Shown one piece after another: positions 21,493 through 59,358 of a stretch of 64,000 nt of DNA. The position numbers were made by a program, and so were the translations under genes. Position 1 is the first letter of the stretch. Each line of letters starts with the position of its first letter. Under the pieces are notes generated by a model. That model was not told the origin of the DNA, did not search any database, and was given only the letters and a program-made list of their open reading frames with translations. Source of the DNA: Diadophis punctatus similis (Eukaryota > Chordata > Lepidosauria > Squamata > Dipsadidae); assembly GCA_023053685.1 (NCBI GenBank), contig JALIGW010000063.1, positions 2,910,614 to 2,974,613 on the forward strand, read 5' to 3'.

Positions 21493-21608
21493 CTGTGGGA
21501 CTTTGTAGGTGCCTCCTAATGTTGACATCTGGATGGAAATGTCTTCAAGAACTCCATCAAGAAGAGCCTTCCTTCCACATCTGTAGTTGGAAACATTGGC
21601 TTCTCCAG

Positions 21609-21609
<1 letters not shown>
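21493..21609 (-). pseudogene. V2R exon-2 remnant, unit C
   Basis: Translation EANVSNYRCGRKALLDGVLE ... GTYKVPQ. The CR1 tail at 21609 cuts it, as in units B and D. Confidence 0.85.
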
Positions 21610-21835
<226 letters not shown>

Positions 21836-22077
21836 ATTTATTTATTTGTGAGATTTATATACCGCCTCACAGTGCAAGCACTCTCTAAGCGGTTTACACC
21901 AGTAAGCAATGTATATTTATATTTCCCCCAACAATCTGGGTCCTCATTTTACCTACCTCGGACGGATGGAAGGCTGAGTCAACCCTGAGCTGGTGACATT
22001 TGAACCGCTGACCTGCGGATCACAGTCAACTAAAGTGACCTGCAGTACTGCCTCTAACCGCTGCGCCACCTCGGCTC
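21836..22077 (-). mobile_element. Sauria-type SINE inside the CR1 tail, unit C
   Basis: (TTTA)n tail, GATTTATATACCGCCTCACA, the body CGGATGGAAGGCTGAGTCAA, and a head ending CTGCGCCACCTCGGCTC. Absent from units B and D. A short duplication resembling ATCTT flanks it. Confidence 0.85.
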
Positions 22078-22140
22078 TTTGTAAAAATCTTCTTTAAAGA
22101 TTCCAGTGTTGGAGCATTCACAACTTCTGGAGGCAATAAT
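22078..22140 (-). mobile_element. CR1 3' end, unit C, second piece
   Basis: Resumes TTCCAGTGTTGGAGCATTCA, as at 11353-11400. Confidence 0.8.
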
Positions 22141-22159
22141 GCAAGGAATCCAGGAAAGC

Positions 22160-22287
22160 TCAAATGTCAGCACTCAACACTCAACACTGAGTTTGGAGCA
22201 CCAGGATTTGGGTGGGGGGAATCTATGGAGCTATTACAGGGCAGGAGACTATATCATTAGTGTGATCATCAGTGCAACAGTAATATT
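22160..22287 (+). pseudogene. Inverted V2R exon-1 remnant, unit C
   Basis: Plus-strand LWSYYRAGDYIISVIISATV. Same inverted arrangement as 11412-11537. In unit D the whole piece is deleted. Confidence 0.8.
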
Positions 22288-23305
22288 CAGTTTTGGGATG
22301 CAAATAATTTAGCAACTGGTTCTCTGCCCTAATGACCATTTCAAGTATACAGTATATATATTAAAAAATGATATACTGAAAGGGATATTGTATATATGTT
22401 ATATTCCATTTTTCTCCCAACTATTCTTAAATCAAATAAATAAATAAATAAATCTGACTCCTGTTTTCTTCTATCATCTTTTCTTCTTTTCAAAATTCTT
22501 ATTATCTAAATCCACTTGTATTTTCCATGAAATAACTGCAAAAAATCTGTAGGTATTTTAGTCTGTAGGGGTAATTCGCTCAATTTTTAAATGGTCATCC
22601 AAGTGCATTTCTAACTCCAGTAAATCCATTTCAGTTGTCTCCTAAACTATCTGTCTGCCTTCACTAGTAATTTCTGGTTTAAGCAAAGTTTTTAAAAGTT
22701 CAAGCACTTTACCGGCCCATAGATCACATAATTCCTTTAAAGTGGTCATCTTTTGTTCTGGTAATCAACTTTCAAGGTTTTGTTTTTCAATTGATTAAAA
22801 AACAAGACAGATTTTTCCCCTCACCAGAGATTCTTTGTAATTAACTTCATACTCTTTAAATCAGTTTCACAAAGCATTTATAAAGTTTTCCAAAACCATT
22901 CTAAAATCACCTCTTTGCTGTATATTACAAAAGATTACAAAAAATAAAGATTTTACAAAGTTGGAAAGATGTGTTGTTCTTTCTTTTTAAACGCACTGAA
23001 GAGGATGCCACCCACTGACTGGTAAACTTGTTTCAAACATTTGTCTGTTTATTTACTTATTCAGTCAGTCAGTCAGTCCTATATGATAATAAAATCTCAT
23101 TTCTTATCTTGTCCTTCCCTAGTTTCGTGACAATTTCAATTATTAATTTATTTATTTTACACTTTAAGGATTATCTTAAATTAGTCTTACATTCGTTGTA
23201 TGTTTATTTCTTTTGATTTTAAATAACATTAATTGTCAAAACAAGCAGGCAAACTCAATAATAACTGCAATAAATAATTAAGTGTTATGAGCCTAAAAAA
23301 CTACT
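22288..23305. other. 3' flank of V2R gene C
   Basis: AT-rich non-coding sequence matching 11538-12530, with a (CAGT)n run near 23062-23078. Nothing else is recognised. Confidence 0.4.
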
Positions 23306-35226
<11,921 letters not shown>

Positions 35227-35982
35227 AATTCATGGGGCTGAATCAATCCTTTTCCTTTTTCTAAGGAAGAACAAGAGAGTTCAAAGAATTGAAAGCACTG
35301 TCACAAGTTGGAAATGAGAGTAACTTTCTTGACTGAGAGAGAGATAAAGAGGACTTCACCTGGAAAGGAGAGAAAGGAAAGGTACATTCAAGAAGCACTG
35401 TCCCTGAATGTCCCAAAAATTTGTGCCACACGGAGTGTGAACTGTGACATTTATCTTTTTCTGAAGCAAGATTCCTTTCAAGTTGCTTCAGTCTGATGTT
35501 TACATCAAAGGCGATCACTGGAGAAATATCAGGAGAGATTTCACAGACCAGGATTTTAATAATTACTCTAAGAAGCAGCATCTCCTCTGGGGATCCTGAA
35601 CTACTTCTGGGCCTCCATGTGCAAAGGGGAAGCTGGAGAAAAGTATAGTGAAAAATCATAGATATTCCCCTAGAGGGCATTGGTCTGAAGTGGTTGTGGT
35701 CCTTCCTTTCTGGACATGTCTAGAAAGTGATGCTGAAGGAAGATAGTTCGACACTCAGGAAATTGGGTGTTCTCCATCAATGTATTCTCTTGTCTCCAGA
35801 GACTCCTAGTGAAGGTCACTCAGAACTATAGAGTTTGGTGCCACATTAGGTTGATGATGATTAATTCTAGTGCTGCCTGTCTTCTAATGCTAAGGAAGAA
35901 ATCTATAACCTTGAACCCTGCCTAATGTTAAGAATAGGACCTGTTTTTGATTTACTTTTCCATTAGATCTCCATATATTAAT
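35227..35982 (-). other. Conserved 5' flank of V2R gene C
   Basis: Equivalent of 3085-3839. The possible 5'UTR intron would be 35261-35359, again 99 bp. Confidence 0.45.
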
Positions 35983-36339
35983 CAGAGGTGGGATTCATCC
36001 GGTTTGCACCACTTTGGCCAAAACATTTGATAACTTTTTGCCCAGTTTGGAAAACTGGCTGATCGCACCACTAGCCCACCCCTCCCAGCTCTGCCAGCTC
36101 CGCCCCTCCCAGCCACTCCTTATCTTGCCTCGCCCACCTTGGCCGCTCGCCTAGAGTCAAGCCCACGGCCCAGCTGTTCTCTGCTTCCTCGCCCACTCCC
36201 ACTCCTTGCCCACTTGAGTGCCGTCGCCACTCGCCCGAACCGTGCAGCCCAGGTCCAGCTGCTCCCGCTCCTCACCTGCTTGCCTGCCATCACCCGCCTA
36301 ATTTTTGGTAAGTTGCACTGAGTACAAGGCAACTTACAC
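35983..36339 (+). repeat. GC-rich hAT-like block, unit D
   Basis: Same as 19987-20330, with flanking ~65-bp direct repeats at 35920-35982 and 36340-36402. Confidence 0.5.
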
Positions 36340-36607
36340 TGCCTAATATTAAGAATAGGATCTGTTTGTAATGTACTTTTCTATTAGATCTCCATATACT
36401 ATTAACAAATTTGAAGTGATTGTAAAATTGCTCGTGTGAAATTGAAATTTCATTTCCCTTGAAATATCAATTTTGGAATGATATTTGAGACGAAGGGACC
36501 GGAAATTGATAATTGGCCAACTGTGTCATAGGGTAAATATGGAATAAGTTATGGGGTGAATAGAAGTTGTTTTTCCTTTTATACTCGCCCTTCACTATTC
36601 ATGTAAG

Positions 36608-37014
36608 GTCAGCTCAAGGGAGGATGAGCTCATTCCTGGAATGTCAGGAACTGGGTTAATTGCTGGCTCTGAACAGCTGGCCAAAAGAGTTTTAGAGGAG
36701 GCTGGGGAAAGCTTGAAGATAGTCAGTAAAGAGGAGGAGGAACTGCTTTGTTTTGCATCCAACAGCACACAGGGCAGAGAAAAGACAACAGCAACAGAGA
36801 TCTGCCAGATTATTCGGGAGAAGACCCCGCCCATCTTAATGGGCTGCACCAGAGAGCTATTTATCACAACAGGCAGAGGGAGGCATTGCTGGAAACAACG
36901 TGTTGGTTTTCTAGCTGTTTGTTTGTTCTTCATGCTTCCTGCTTGACTGTGTTTGGAATTGTGCCTTGGAGACTCTGAACTTCTCTTGCCAAGTGAACTC
37001 TTGCTTGTATATTT
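36608..37014 (+). mobile_element. Gypsy-like LTR, unit D, first piece
   Basis: Matches 20601-21003. Interrupted at GTATATTT by the SINE at 37015. Confidence 0.58.
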
Positions 37015-37244
37015 AGCAATAGCAATAGCACTTAGACTTATATACCGCTTCATAGTGCTTTACAGCCCTCTCTAAGCGGTTTACAAAGTTCAGCATATTG
37101 CCCCCAACAATCTGGGTCCTCATTTTACCAACCTCAGAAGAATGGAAGGCTGAGTCAACCTTGAGCCGGTGAGATTTGAACAGCTGAACTGCTGAACTAG
37201 CAGTAGCCTGCAGTGCTGCATTTAACCACTGCACCATCTCGGCT
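37015..37244 (-). mobile_element. Sauria-type SINE in the LTR, unit D
   Basis: AGCAATAGCAATAGCACTTA to TGCACCATCTCGGCT. The LTRs of units B and C are uninterrupted here. Confidence 0.87.
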
Positions 37245-37486
37245 TTCAGTTTTGCCTGGTGGGTTTAAGTTTTTTTGGTGGACTTATTTGTTTGAGCAAC
37301 TTTCCATTGCTTTATGAACTATTGGCCATTGCCTTGTGGACTAATCTTGGCCTGCTTGTGGCTGGATTTATTTGGGACATTTCTGAGTCAAGGTTAAGAG
37401 AATTGCTGGGGAACATTAATAAACTCATTAAACTACATTTACGTGTGTGTGAGAGAGGGGGGGCAGCATAGGCTGTGAGGTCTGCA
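37245..37486 (+). mobile_element. Gypsy-like LTR, unit D, second piece
   Basis: TTCAGTTTTGCCTGGTGGG to GAGGTCTGCA. Confidence 0.55.
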
Positions 37487-37737
37487 GCTAAGACGCAGCA
37501 TGGTGGATTATGAGACCTAATTTCTTGCCACATCAATCCAGAACATCATTTGGGACAACTTGGTGGCCCTTTGGCTGATTGTGTGGCTGCTCTTGGTTAG
37601 ATGGGACTCCTTTGACATTCCCATCTCTGAGAATGGTTCTGACCTTCCATTCAAAAGACCTCCAGGTGCTTTGAAGGTGCAGTTGGGAGTCCCCGTGTTC
37701 CTGGTGTATCTGTAGTTAGATATACATATACACAAAC

Positions 37738-37854
37738 CTGTGGGACTTTGTAGGTGCCTCTTAATGTTGACATCTGGATGGAGATGTCTTCAAGAGTTCC
37801 ATCAAGAAGAGCCTTCCTTCCACATCTGTAATTGGAAACATTGGCTTCTCCAGT

Positions 37855-37855
<1 letters not shown>
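37738..37855 (-). pseudogene. V2R exon-2 remnant, unit D
   Basis: EANVSNYRCGRKALLDGTLE ... GTYKVPQ. Bounded by a CR1 tail. Confidence 0.85.
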
Positions 37856-37963
<108 letters not shown>

Positions 37964-38407
37964 TCACAAAGCATTTATAAAGTTTTCGAAAAACGACTCT
38001 AAAATCACCTCTTTGCTGTATATTACAAAAGATTACAAAAAATAAAGATTTTACAAAGTTGGAAAGATGTGATTTTCTTTCTTTTTAAATGCACTGAAGA
38101 GGATCCCACTGACTGTCTTGTAAACTTGTTTCAAACATTTTTTTGTTTATTTACTTATTCAGTCAGTCAGTCCTATATGATAATAAAATCTCATTTCTTA
38201 TCTTGTCCTTCCCTAGTTTCATGACAATTTCAATTATTAATTTATTTATTTTACACTTTGAGGATTATCTTAAATTAGTCTTACATTCGTTGTATGTTTA
38301 TTTCTTTTGATTTTAAATAACCTTAATTGTCAAAACAAGCAGGCAAACTCAATAATATCTGCAATAAATAATTAAGTGTTATATGAGCCTAAGAAATTAC
38401 TTCATGA
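37964..38407. other. 3' flank of V2R gene D
   Basis: AT-rich; equivalent of 12117-12530. No gene. Confidence 0.4.
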
Positions 38408-51942
<13,535 letters not shown>

Positions 51943-52661
51943 AATTCATGGGGCTGAATCAATCCCCTTCCTGTTTCTAAGGAAGAACAAGAGAGTTCGA
52001 AGAATTGAAAGCACTGTCACAAGATGGAAATGAGAGTGACTTTCTTTACTGAGAGAGAGATAAACAGAATTTCAGGAGAGAAAGGAAAGGTACATTCAAG
52101 AAGCACAGTCCATGAATGTCCCAAAATTTGTGCCACACGAAGTGTGACCGGAGACATTTATCCTTTTCTGATGCAAGATCCCTTTCAAGTTGCTTCAGTC
52201 TGATGTTTACATCAAAGGCAATCACTGGAGAAATATCAGGAGAGATCTCAGAGACCAGGATTTTAATAATTACTCTAAGAAGCAACATCTCCTCTGGGGA
52301 TCCTGAACTACTTCTGGGCCTCCATGTGTGGAGGAGAAGCTGGAGAAAAGCATAGTGAAAAATCATAGATATTCCCCTAGAGGGCATTGGTCTGAAGTGG
52401 TTGTGGTCCTTCCTTTCTGGACATGTCTAGAAAGTGATGCTGAAGAATGATAGTTTGACACTCAGGAAATTGGGTGTTGTTCTTCAATGTACTCTCTTGT
52501 CTCCAGAGACTCCTTGGTGCCACCTTAGATTGATGACGATTAATTCTAGTGTTGCCTGTCTCCTGATGCTAAGGAAGAAATCTTTAACCTTGAATCCTGC
52601 CTAATGTTAAGAATAGGACCTGTTTTTTATTTACTTTTCCATTAGATCTCCATATATTAAT
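51943..52661 (-). other. Conserved 5' flank of V2R gene D
   Basis: Equivalent of 3085-3839, with small deletions. One removes the CACCTGG donor-like site present in the other three genes. Confidence 0.45.
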
Positions 52662-53628
52662 CAGAGGTGGGATTCAGCCAGTTCACACTGGTTCAGCCAA
52701 ACTGTTTGTTAACTTTTTGCTCAGTTTGGCGAAATGGCTGATCGCACCACTGGTTCACCCCAGCCCCGGCCTGCCCACCCTGCCCCTCCCAGCCACTACT
52801 TATCTCACTTTGCACACCTTGGCCACTCGCCTAGAGTCACACCTGTAGTCCAGATGCTCTCTGGTTCCTTGCTCACTCCTGCTCCTTGCCCACTTGCCGT
52901 CCATTGCCACTCGCCTGGACCATGCAGCCCAGGCCCAGCTGTTCCCGCTCCTCAACCGCTTGCCTGCCATCTCCGCTCACAAGTTGCTCTGAGTACAGGG
53001 ATTGTGTGGGGGAAAAAAACCCTCGCTTGCCTGCCGTCATTGCTCACCCGGACAATGCGGCACCCACAGCTCAGGCCCAGCTGCTCCCACAGTGAAAGTG
53101 CCACACCGGGGCTGTGTCCACTGCAGTGCGGCAATGTGTGAGCATGCAGCCCCAGCACATCTGCCCGCCTGGTAGTGAGGAGCCCCGCCACCAGGCTCTG
53201 GCTCCATTGGAGTCTGTAGGGCAGGCCGCTCTGGCCGGCATAGGCACATGGAAACTCTGGAGCCCCTCGAGGCCTTCAGGATGGACCAGGTCATCCAAGG
53301 CTTTGTTCTCTGGCAGCTGAGGCACACCATCCCTCCTATCGCCAACTCACCTCCCCGGCCCGTGCGTTTTTGCGCAAGGCCTCCCTGCTGCACCCTGCTC
53401 CAGATGCTTCCCCTTGGCTAATGGCCAGCGAGGGAGAAGTTAAGCTGTCACGAATGGGCAGTGAGGGATGTGCCCAAGCGACGCTCCTGCACCAAAAAAA
53501 CCTTCCCTTACTCTTCCCCTGTGTAAAGATTGGGGCCTTTTTAAAAAAATATTCCCCCAGTGAACCTCATGAAGAAAGTGGTCTAATTTTCTCACAATCC
53601 AAAAAATAATAGAAATTAATAGTCATGA
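52662..53628. repeat. GC-rich hAT-like block and unassigned GC-rich sequence right of gene D
   Basis: Starts CAGAGGTGGGATTCAGCC and follows the other blocks to about 53000. From there to 53600 I cannot identify the sequence; it is GC-rich with only short overlapping frames on both strands and no motif. This is the right end of the tandem units in the window. Confidence 0.4.
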
Positions 53629-54260
53629 GACTTCCGGCGGTGACGTCACGCCAGTGTGAGCAAGCTGACGGGGGAGAAAGGCGATTTCCTGGAAGAGCAA
53701 GAGGTTCCCTGGGATCAGACACAAAAGAAATCGGCCTGTTAATGGCTGATCCGACGGCGTGACAGTCCCCTTGCTAAAGAGGAAGAAAAGAGAGAAAAAG
53801 CAGTGAGGCATATCGGTGGAAAAGAAAGCTGAAAAGTGGAAGACCCTCTGTGTCGATGGGGGAAAAGTGAAAAAGGCAAGTGAAAGAAGAAGATTCCGAA
53901 AAGTTTGAAAAGCGGCAAATACGTAGTGGGAGAGGAGAAAGTAAAGTAAAGTTTTATGATTGGAGGGCAGTGCGAGAAGGGACTGAGAAAGTGTTTAGAC
54001 AGCGAAAGAGGGAGGAGGAAGGAAGAGTTAGGAGGACGTGAGAGAGAAGGATGGAGAAAGGAAGAGATTGAAAGAAGGAGGTTGGCTGACAGTGCAAAAC
54101 GGAAGGACGACATCTTGGGAAGGAAAAATATGTTCGGAGATCTTGAAGAAAACAGGAGTAGAGGTAGAAATTCAATCTGTGGAGGTGATGGTTGGATATT
54201 GAATTTAAATATTTTTATTATTATTACTGTAGGAAAGACAAATTATAGAATGGACTAAAC

Positions 54261-55621
54261 CAGGGGTGGCCAAACCATGGCGCATGCGCCAAATGTGGCG
54301 CATTGGATGATTGCAAGTGGCGCATTGCAATCATCCAATGGCTGACGCCTCTCCTGCCCGCATGACTTGCTGTCTTTTAAAACTCAAGCCGCCTTGGCTT
54401 GAGTTTTAAAAGACAGCAAGACGCGGGCGGGAGAGGCAGGTCTGGTCATTAAGCCTGCTGGCCGCTGCAGCGAGGCTTAATGAGCAGACCTGATGCCCTG
54501 GACACAACAGCAAGGAATGCAAGGAGGAGGTACCGGGATATGTCCCAGGTAGGACACGCGTCTTGCACTGGGGGTTGGCAGGATGGGTGGGGCAGGACGG
54601 GTGGGCGGGACGGGGTGCGCATCCTACCTGGGACTTTTCCCGGTAGCTCCAGTCGCATTCCTTGCTAATAGCGTCCAGAGCAGAGCAGCCCCTTTCAAAA
54701 GATAACGTCTCGCAAGACGTTATCTTTTGGAAGGGGCTGCTCTGCTCTGGACGCTATTACGGTAGCAAGGAACGCGACTGGAGCTACCAGGAAAAGTCCC
54801 AGGTAGGACATGCGTCTCGCGCTAGGGCTGGCTTGATTTGAGGCTTGGCAGGGGGCATGGTGGGGCGGGGCGCGAGTCCTCTTCCCTGCCGCTTCTGTTT
54901 GTGGGAGCCGAAGAGCCTTACCAGTAGTTTGGGAGAAAGAAAGAAAGTTTTTTGCTGCTTTCCTTCAGTGCACTCAAAAGCAGAAGCAGCAAAAAACTTT
55001 CTTTCTCCCAAACTACCGGTAAGGCTCTTCAGCTTCCACATACAGCCTGGAAAGCAGTCTCACGCATCTCGCGCTAGGGCTGGCTTGATTTGGGGCTTGG
55101 CAGGGTGCGAGTGAGCGAGGCGTCGGCAAGAGGCGGAGCCGAAAGGGAGGGCGACAGGGATGTCTGCTTCTTAAGCCAGCAAACGTCCTTGTCGCTGTCC
55201 CTTTCAGCTCCGCCTCTTGCCGATGCCTCACTCACTTGCTGGATTGACTCGCCTGCTCTGGGCTGCCTTGGGCGGCTTGAGTTATAAAAGACAGCAAAAC
55301 GCGGGCGGGAGAGGCAGGTCTTGCTCATTAAGCCTCGCTGGCCGCTGCAGCGAGGCTTAATGAGCAAGACCTGCCTCTCCCGCCCATGTTTTGCTTTCTT
55401 TTAAAACTCAAGCCAAAGAAACAGGTGGGGTAAGCGGCCCCCGGCCGCTTCCCCTGCCCACCTGGACGCCGCCATTTGCGGTCTTTTGCCCTCTGCGCAT
55501 GCGCACAGCGTTCTGCGCATGCACACGGGGCAAAACTCAAATGGCGGCATCCAGGCGGGCCCACCCACCTGGGATGCCTGGGCCAATTGGCGCATGGTAT
55601 CATTAAGGTTGGCCACCACTG
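54261..55621. mobile_element. Composite hAT element (1361 bp) full of inverted repeats
   Basis: CAGGGGTGGCCAAACC ... GGTTGGCCACCACTG terminal inverted repeats, with exact 8-bp duplications GACTAAAC (54253-54260, 55622-55629). No transposase. The inside holds several long palindromes (54374-54480 with 55277-55425; 54685-54725; 54925-55020; 55100-55220). Confidence 0.88.
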
Positions 55622-56020
55622 GACTAAACCAAGGAGGAATATTGGGCAAAATACTTCTTGATTAAAAAAAAAGTTTTTCCCCAACTAAATAGCAAAACCT
55701 GAGTGGGAAAATCTTAAGAACCTAATGAATACAAATTGGACAAATTTAAATAGTAGATGAAATTGAGGTTGTTTGTCTAAGGCTGTTTATGATCTGAAGG
55801 TGATTATTGATTGTGGATAAAATTAAGTGATTAACTGTTGGAAATATATATTGTAAGTTATAACTACTGTAAACTTATTACTACTTCTTATTATTATTAT
55901 ATATTATTAACTACATATAAAATATTGGTAAGTTATTTATATTTAATTAGATATATAAGAATAATTTTAAGATATAATTAATATATGATAGAGTGGAGTA
56001 ATTTTCTTAAGATATTTAAA

Positions 56021-57102
56021 ATGACAAGTATGACATCAACAATCACAAAAGGTGGCAAAAAACAATAACATCAATAACCTCCCCAGCTGGGCAAAGGTCA
56101 ATGGAGAGTATGTTGGGAGGAGAAAAGGCAGGTTCAACTATGAATCTGCAAGGGCTACAATCATCACTGAATTTACTGCAAGAAACAGTAATGAAAATGC
56201 AGGAAGTAATAACAAAGGGTTTGGATGATGTGAAAAGTGAGATGGGTGAGGTGAAAAACGATATATATAAAATTGATGATAAAGTAAAAACAATTCAGGT
56301 GGCTATAGCAAAAAACGAACAACAAATAAAAGAAGTTGAGGCCAGAACCGAACAGGCAGAAAAAAAGACTAGATGTCAGACAATAAATTAGTGGAAATGA
56401 ACAAAAATCTGGAAGAGGCAATTACTCACCTGCAGATGGAGAAGTCTATGTTCTATTTGAGATTTCAGAACATTCCGGAAAGTAAAGAAAAAAATCTACC
56501 TGAGCTTATGGCAGAGATTTTAGAACAGATACTGAATAAGAATAGACAAGAAATCTTAAACGAATTTGATGAAGTGTACAGAATTTACACCAACTACACG
56601 TGAAGACATACACTTCCGTGAGAAGTACATATTAGATTTCTGAGAAAAACAATGAGGGATGAGATTTTTTAGTAATACAAGAGGAGATCCTTTGATATAT
56701 AAAGGAAAAGAAATATTGATATTGAGACAAATCTTGCATAGAAGAAGAGAAAAAAGAAGTTACAACTTTTTATCGACTCAACTGATAAAATACAAAACCA
56801 TGTTTAGATGGCTCATCCCAGAAGGGATGTTGATTACATGGAGAGAGAAGAAATTAGGGTTGACACATTAGAAAAGGCACAAGAATTTTACGAGCACTTT
56901 CTGACAGGGGACGAAGAACAGGATAGCAAAGATGAGAATGATAGTAGAAGCCAGGAAGATCAAGTGTCAGAAGGCCAAATTGAGGAACAAGAGTCTAGGG
57001 AAAGGAAAGATATAGAAAAATATGAAAGAGAAGGAGCAAGAACAAGGGCACAAACAGAAATACGAACAAAAGGAGGTTCAAAAACAAATACTAAACAATA
57101 AA
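56021..57102 (+). pseudogene. L1 ORF1 (frameshifted)
   Basis: Pieces in three frames. The coiled-coil region (LLQETVMKMQEVITKGLDDV ... VEARTEQAEKK, 56101-56391) is followed by the RNA-recognition part (YLRFQNIPESKEKNLPELMA, 56373-56603) and the C-terminal domain (GDPLIYKGKEILIL, FRWLIPEGMLITW, then EKAQEFYEHFLTGDEEQ to 57102). The order and motifs are those of L1 ORF1p, the RNA-binding trimer. Several frameshifts mean it is not functional. Confidence 0.85.
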
Positions 57103-57225
57103 GTGGACAAAGGAGAAATTAATATACTGTCAATAAATGTCAGTACTATATTTAAAACCGATTGGGTTACTAATGTATAAATAAACCACTAATCTATGTT
57201 TATATAAAAAAGTGGTATTGCTTTA

Positions 57226-57631
57226 ATTGTAAGCATTGTAGGCTTGCTGATTGTTATAAAAGAGAACAGGTTAGCTTGAGTAATTTGTGCGTCCGTGTGC
57301 TGTGTGCTTAGTGACTGAGAGATTGCTTCTACTCACTCCTGTTCCTGTTATTGAAGATTGAAGACGCTACCAAAAGAAGTTCAAGGTTTTTGATGAACTG
57401 TGAACTGTTTGCTGAGTGAATAGTTAAGTGCTAAGAGTTTGACTTTGTGTCTGTATATTAAATAGCTACAATATCTGTTTGCTATTTCAAAAGAAGATAA
57501 GTTCAAGAAAGATTCTTCGTGGACTGTTTGTTTTGAAGTTTTGCTAGTTTATTTAAGTAAATTATATTTAACACTTTACAGACTTCTGTTTATTGACTCT
57601 AAAGTATCGAATAGTAACGCCACATTCCGTT
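57226..57631 (+). mobile_element. Possible LTR inside L1 (uncertain)
   Basis: TGTAAGCATTGTAGGC, TTATAAAAGAG (TATA-like) and an end near CATTCCGTTGCA, located between the L1 ORFs where only a short spacer is expected. No convincing target duplication was found. Confidence 0.3.
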
Positions 57632-57654
57632 GCATATATTCATTTCATAACTAC

Positions 57655-57832
57655 ATAACCTCAACAATAAATATTAATGGTTTAAATTCACCCATTAAGA
57701 GAAAACGTGTATTGTTGGATCTCCAAGACTAGAGATGGACATAGTCTGCCTACAGGAGGTGCATATAAAAGAAAAATGTGTTAATTTGCTAAAATATCCA
57801 AAATTAGGGAAATTATATTTGGCACTTGCCCA
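57655..57832 (+). pseudogene. L1 ORF2, first ~60 codons
   Basis: ININGLNSPIKRKRVLLDLQ, stop, MDIVCLQEVHIKEK ... KLGKLYLALAQ: endonuclease motifs I and II of L1 ORF2p, with one stop at 57730. Cut off at about 57836. Confidence 0.85.
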
Positions 57833-57840
57833 AACAAGGG

Positions 57841-58083
57841 ATCAGGGATCCAGGGGGGGAGGTAATTGCTCATCGCCGGAGCTCCGTCAGTCCTCTGCTC
57901 TGCCGCCTGCTCTCTCCTCCACCCTCGCTTGGGCGTCCTGTGCCCTCTCCTTTGCTGGCGACACTTCCCAGGCCCAAGGAACCCAGGACTGCTTTGTCCT
58001 GCTCTTCCGGTTGCTCCTCCTTTGGCCCTAGCTCTGTCTCATCCTCCTCCTCAAACTCAGGCTCCAATGGGGCCATGACATTC
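57841..58083 (-). mobile_element. LTR start fragment (gypsy-like), minus strand
   Basis: The reverse complement starts TGTCATGGCCCCATTGGAGC and has alternating acidic-coding GAGGAGGAGGATGAG, resembling the beginning of the LTR at 10161. Probably terminates the L1. Confidence 0.4.
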
Positions 58084-58290
58084 TATGAAGAACCAGAATT
58101 TCATTGCAATGTTTGAAGAGACTTTTGAAGCCAGTATTAGGGACTCGGGTCCCTTACTTACAACAGTATGGAAAGTGGCAATGTTTTTAAAATACTGTTA
58201 ATTCATACTTATATTCATAGAAAGAAGCAATCATGGTACTGTTTCAGGCAAGGAAAGTGTTCATATTTATCCAAGTGCAGAGGTCTGACC
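58084..58290. other. Unassigned AT-rich sequence
   Basis: No ORF, repeat signature or structure recognised. Confidence 0.3.
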
Positions 58291-58525
58291 CAGGAGTGAA
58301 ATCCAACAGGTTCTGACAGGTTCTGGAGAACTGGTAGCGGAAATTTTGAGTAGTTTGGAGAATCGGCAAATACCACCTCTGGCTGGCCCCAGAGTGGGGT
58401 AGGAATGGAGATTTTACAGCATCCTTCCCCTGCCACGCCCACCAAGCCACAACCACCAAGCCACACCATGCCCACCAAGCCACGCCCACAGAACTGGTAG
58501 TAAAATAATTTGGATTTCACCACTG
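58291..58525. mobile_element. hAT-type MITE
   Basis: CAGGAGTGAAATCCAAC ... GGATTTCACCACTG with duplications GTCTGACC / GTCTGAAC. Same family as 24593-24824. Confidence 0.88.
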
Positions 58526-58533
58526 GTCTGAAC

Positions 58534-58924
58534 CAAGCCATGGTTTTGTGTTAAAAAAAAGAGGAGAAAGATCACTATGGAAAAGTAGATACAGAGCTAT
58601 GGAAAAGTGTCAAGAAGACTGTGTTCTATGTTGCATTGGACAACTATGAGTGCATAAAATGGAAGACTCTGCAGGTTTCCTGTAATTTTTCTGAAACATG
58701 AGCAAAAAGAGTTGAACTTTGCTTTAATTTCCCTTGTTGATTCAGTTGACATTTGCTCATGGGACATTTGGCCAGTCACTGTCACTCAGAACAAGTTGTC
58801 CCACAGATCATGTTTGGGAAATCAGAAATATGCATTGCCTTGGACTCCTGAAAACAGGAAACAAATCTAACAAATAAATACATTTTTGAATACTTTGCTT
58901 TGTTTATAGCTAGTTATTAGTGAG
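58534..58924. other. Unassigned spacer
   Basis: No gene or repeat recognised. Confidence 0.3.
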
Positions 58925-58932
58925 GTCCACAT

Positions 58933-59149
58933 CAGTGGTGGTATTCAGCCGGTTCTCTCCAGATCGAGCGAACAGGTAGCGGTGACTGCGGGAGGCTCCA
59001 CCCACCTGCTCCGACATAATGCGTGAGCACTGAGCATGCACAAAGGCTGTGCGCATGCCCAGATGAGGCGAGTGTGAGTGAAGCAAGTGCGCGAGCGCAT
59101 GCGCTCACATTTGCGAACTGGTAGGGAAGGTAAGTGAATCCCACCTCTG
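58933..59149. mobile_element. hAT-type MITE, second family
   Basis: CAGTGGTGGTATTCAGCC ... TGAATCCCACCTCTG with duplications GTCCACAT / GTCCAAAT. Its termini resemble the start of the GC-rich block repeated in every V2R unit. Confidence 0.85.
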
Positions 59150-59289
59150 GTCCAAATGTCCATTTTCCCCCTGGCCAAGATGAGCCCTGTTTAGCTTTAA
59201 TGCTGCTATTGTAAAAGGTATCTCCTGAGAAGGACTTTTGGACATGAGTGTAACCAAATGCCCAGAAAATGGTGAGGAGTTTGGAGGAT

Positions 59290-59358
59290 AAATCCTATGA
59301 AAAACAGTTTAAAGGAACTTGGTATGTTTAATCTAAAGAAGAGAAGGCTAAGAGGAAA
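59290..59358 (+). mobile_element. CR1-like fragment
   Basis: CCTATGAAAAACAGTTTAAA and TCTAAAGAAGAGAAGGCTAA match the YEERLKELGMFSLEKRRLR block of CR1 ORF2. Confidence 0.6.

Larger units (their letters stand above)
53629..57836 (+). mobile_element. L1 LINE, degraded and interrupted
   Basis: GAGACTTCCGGCGGTGACGTCACGCC begins a 5'UTR containing a CRE palindrome (TGACGTCA, 53641). ORF1 remains lie at 56021-57102 and the start of ORF2 at 57655-57832. The 5'UTR is split by the hAT element 54261-55621. The rest of ORF2 is missing after 57836. The 5' limit is judged by eye. Confidence 0.75.

Noticed and set aside
53071..53393. Short overlapping frames as host exons
   Set aside because: No motif, no conserved splice context and competing frames on both strands in GC-rich sequence.
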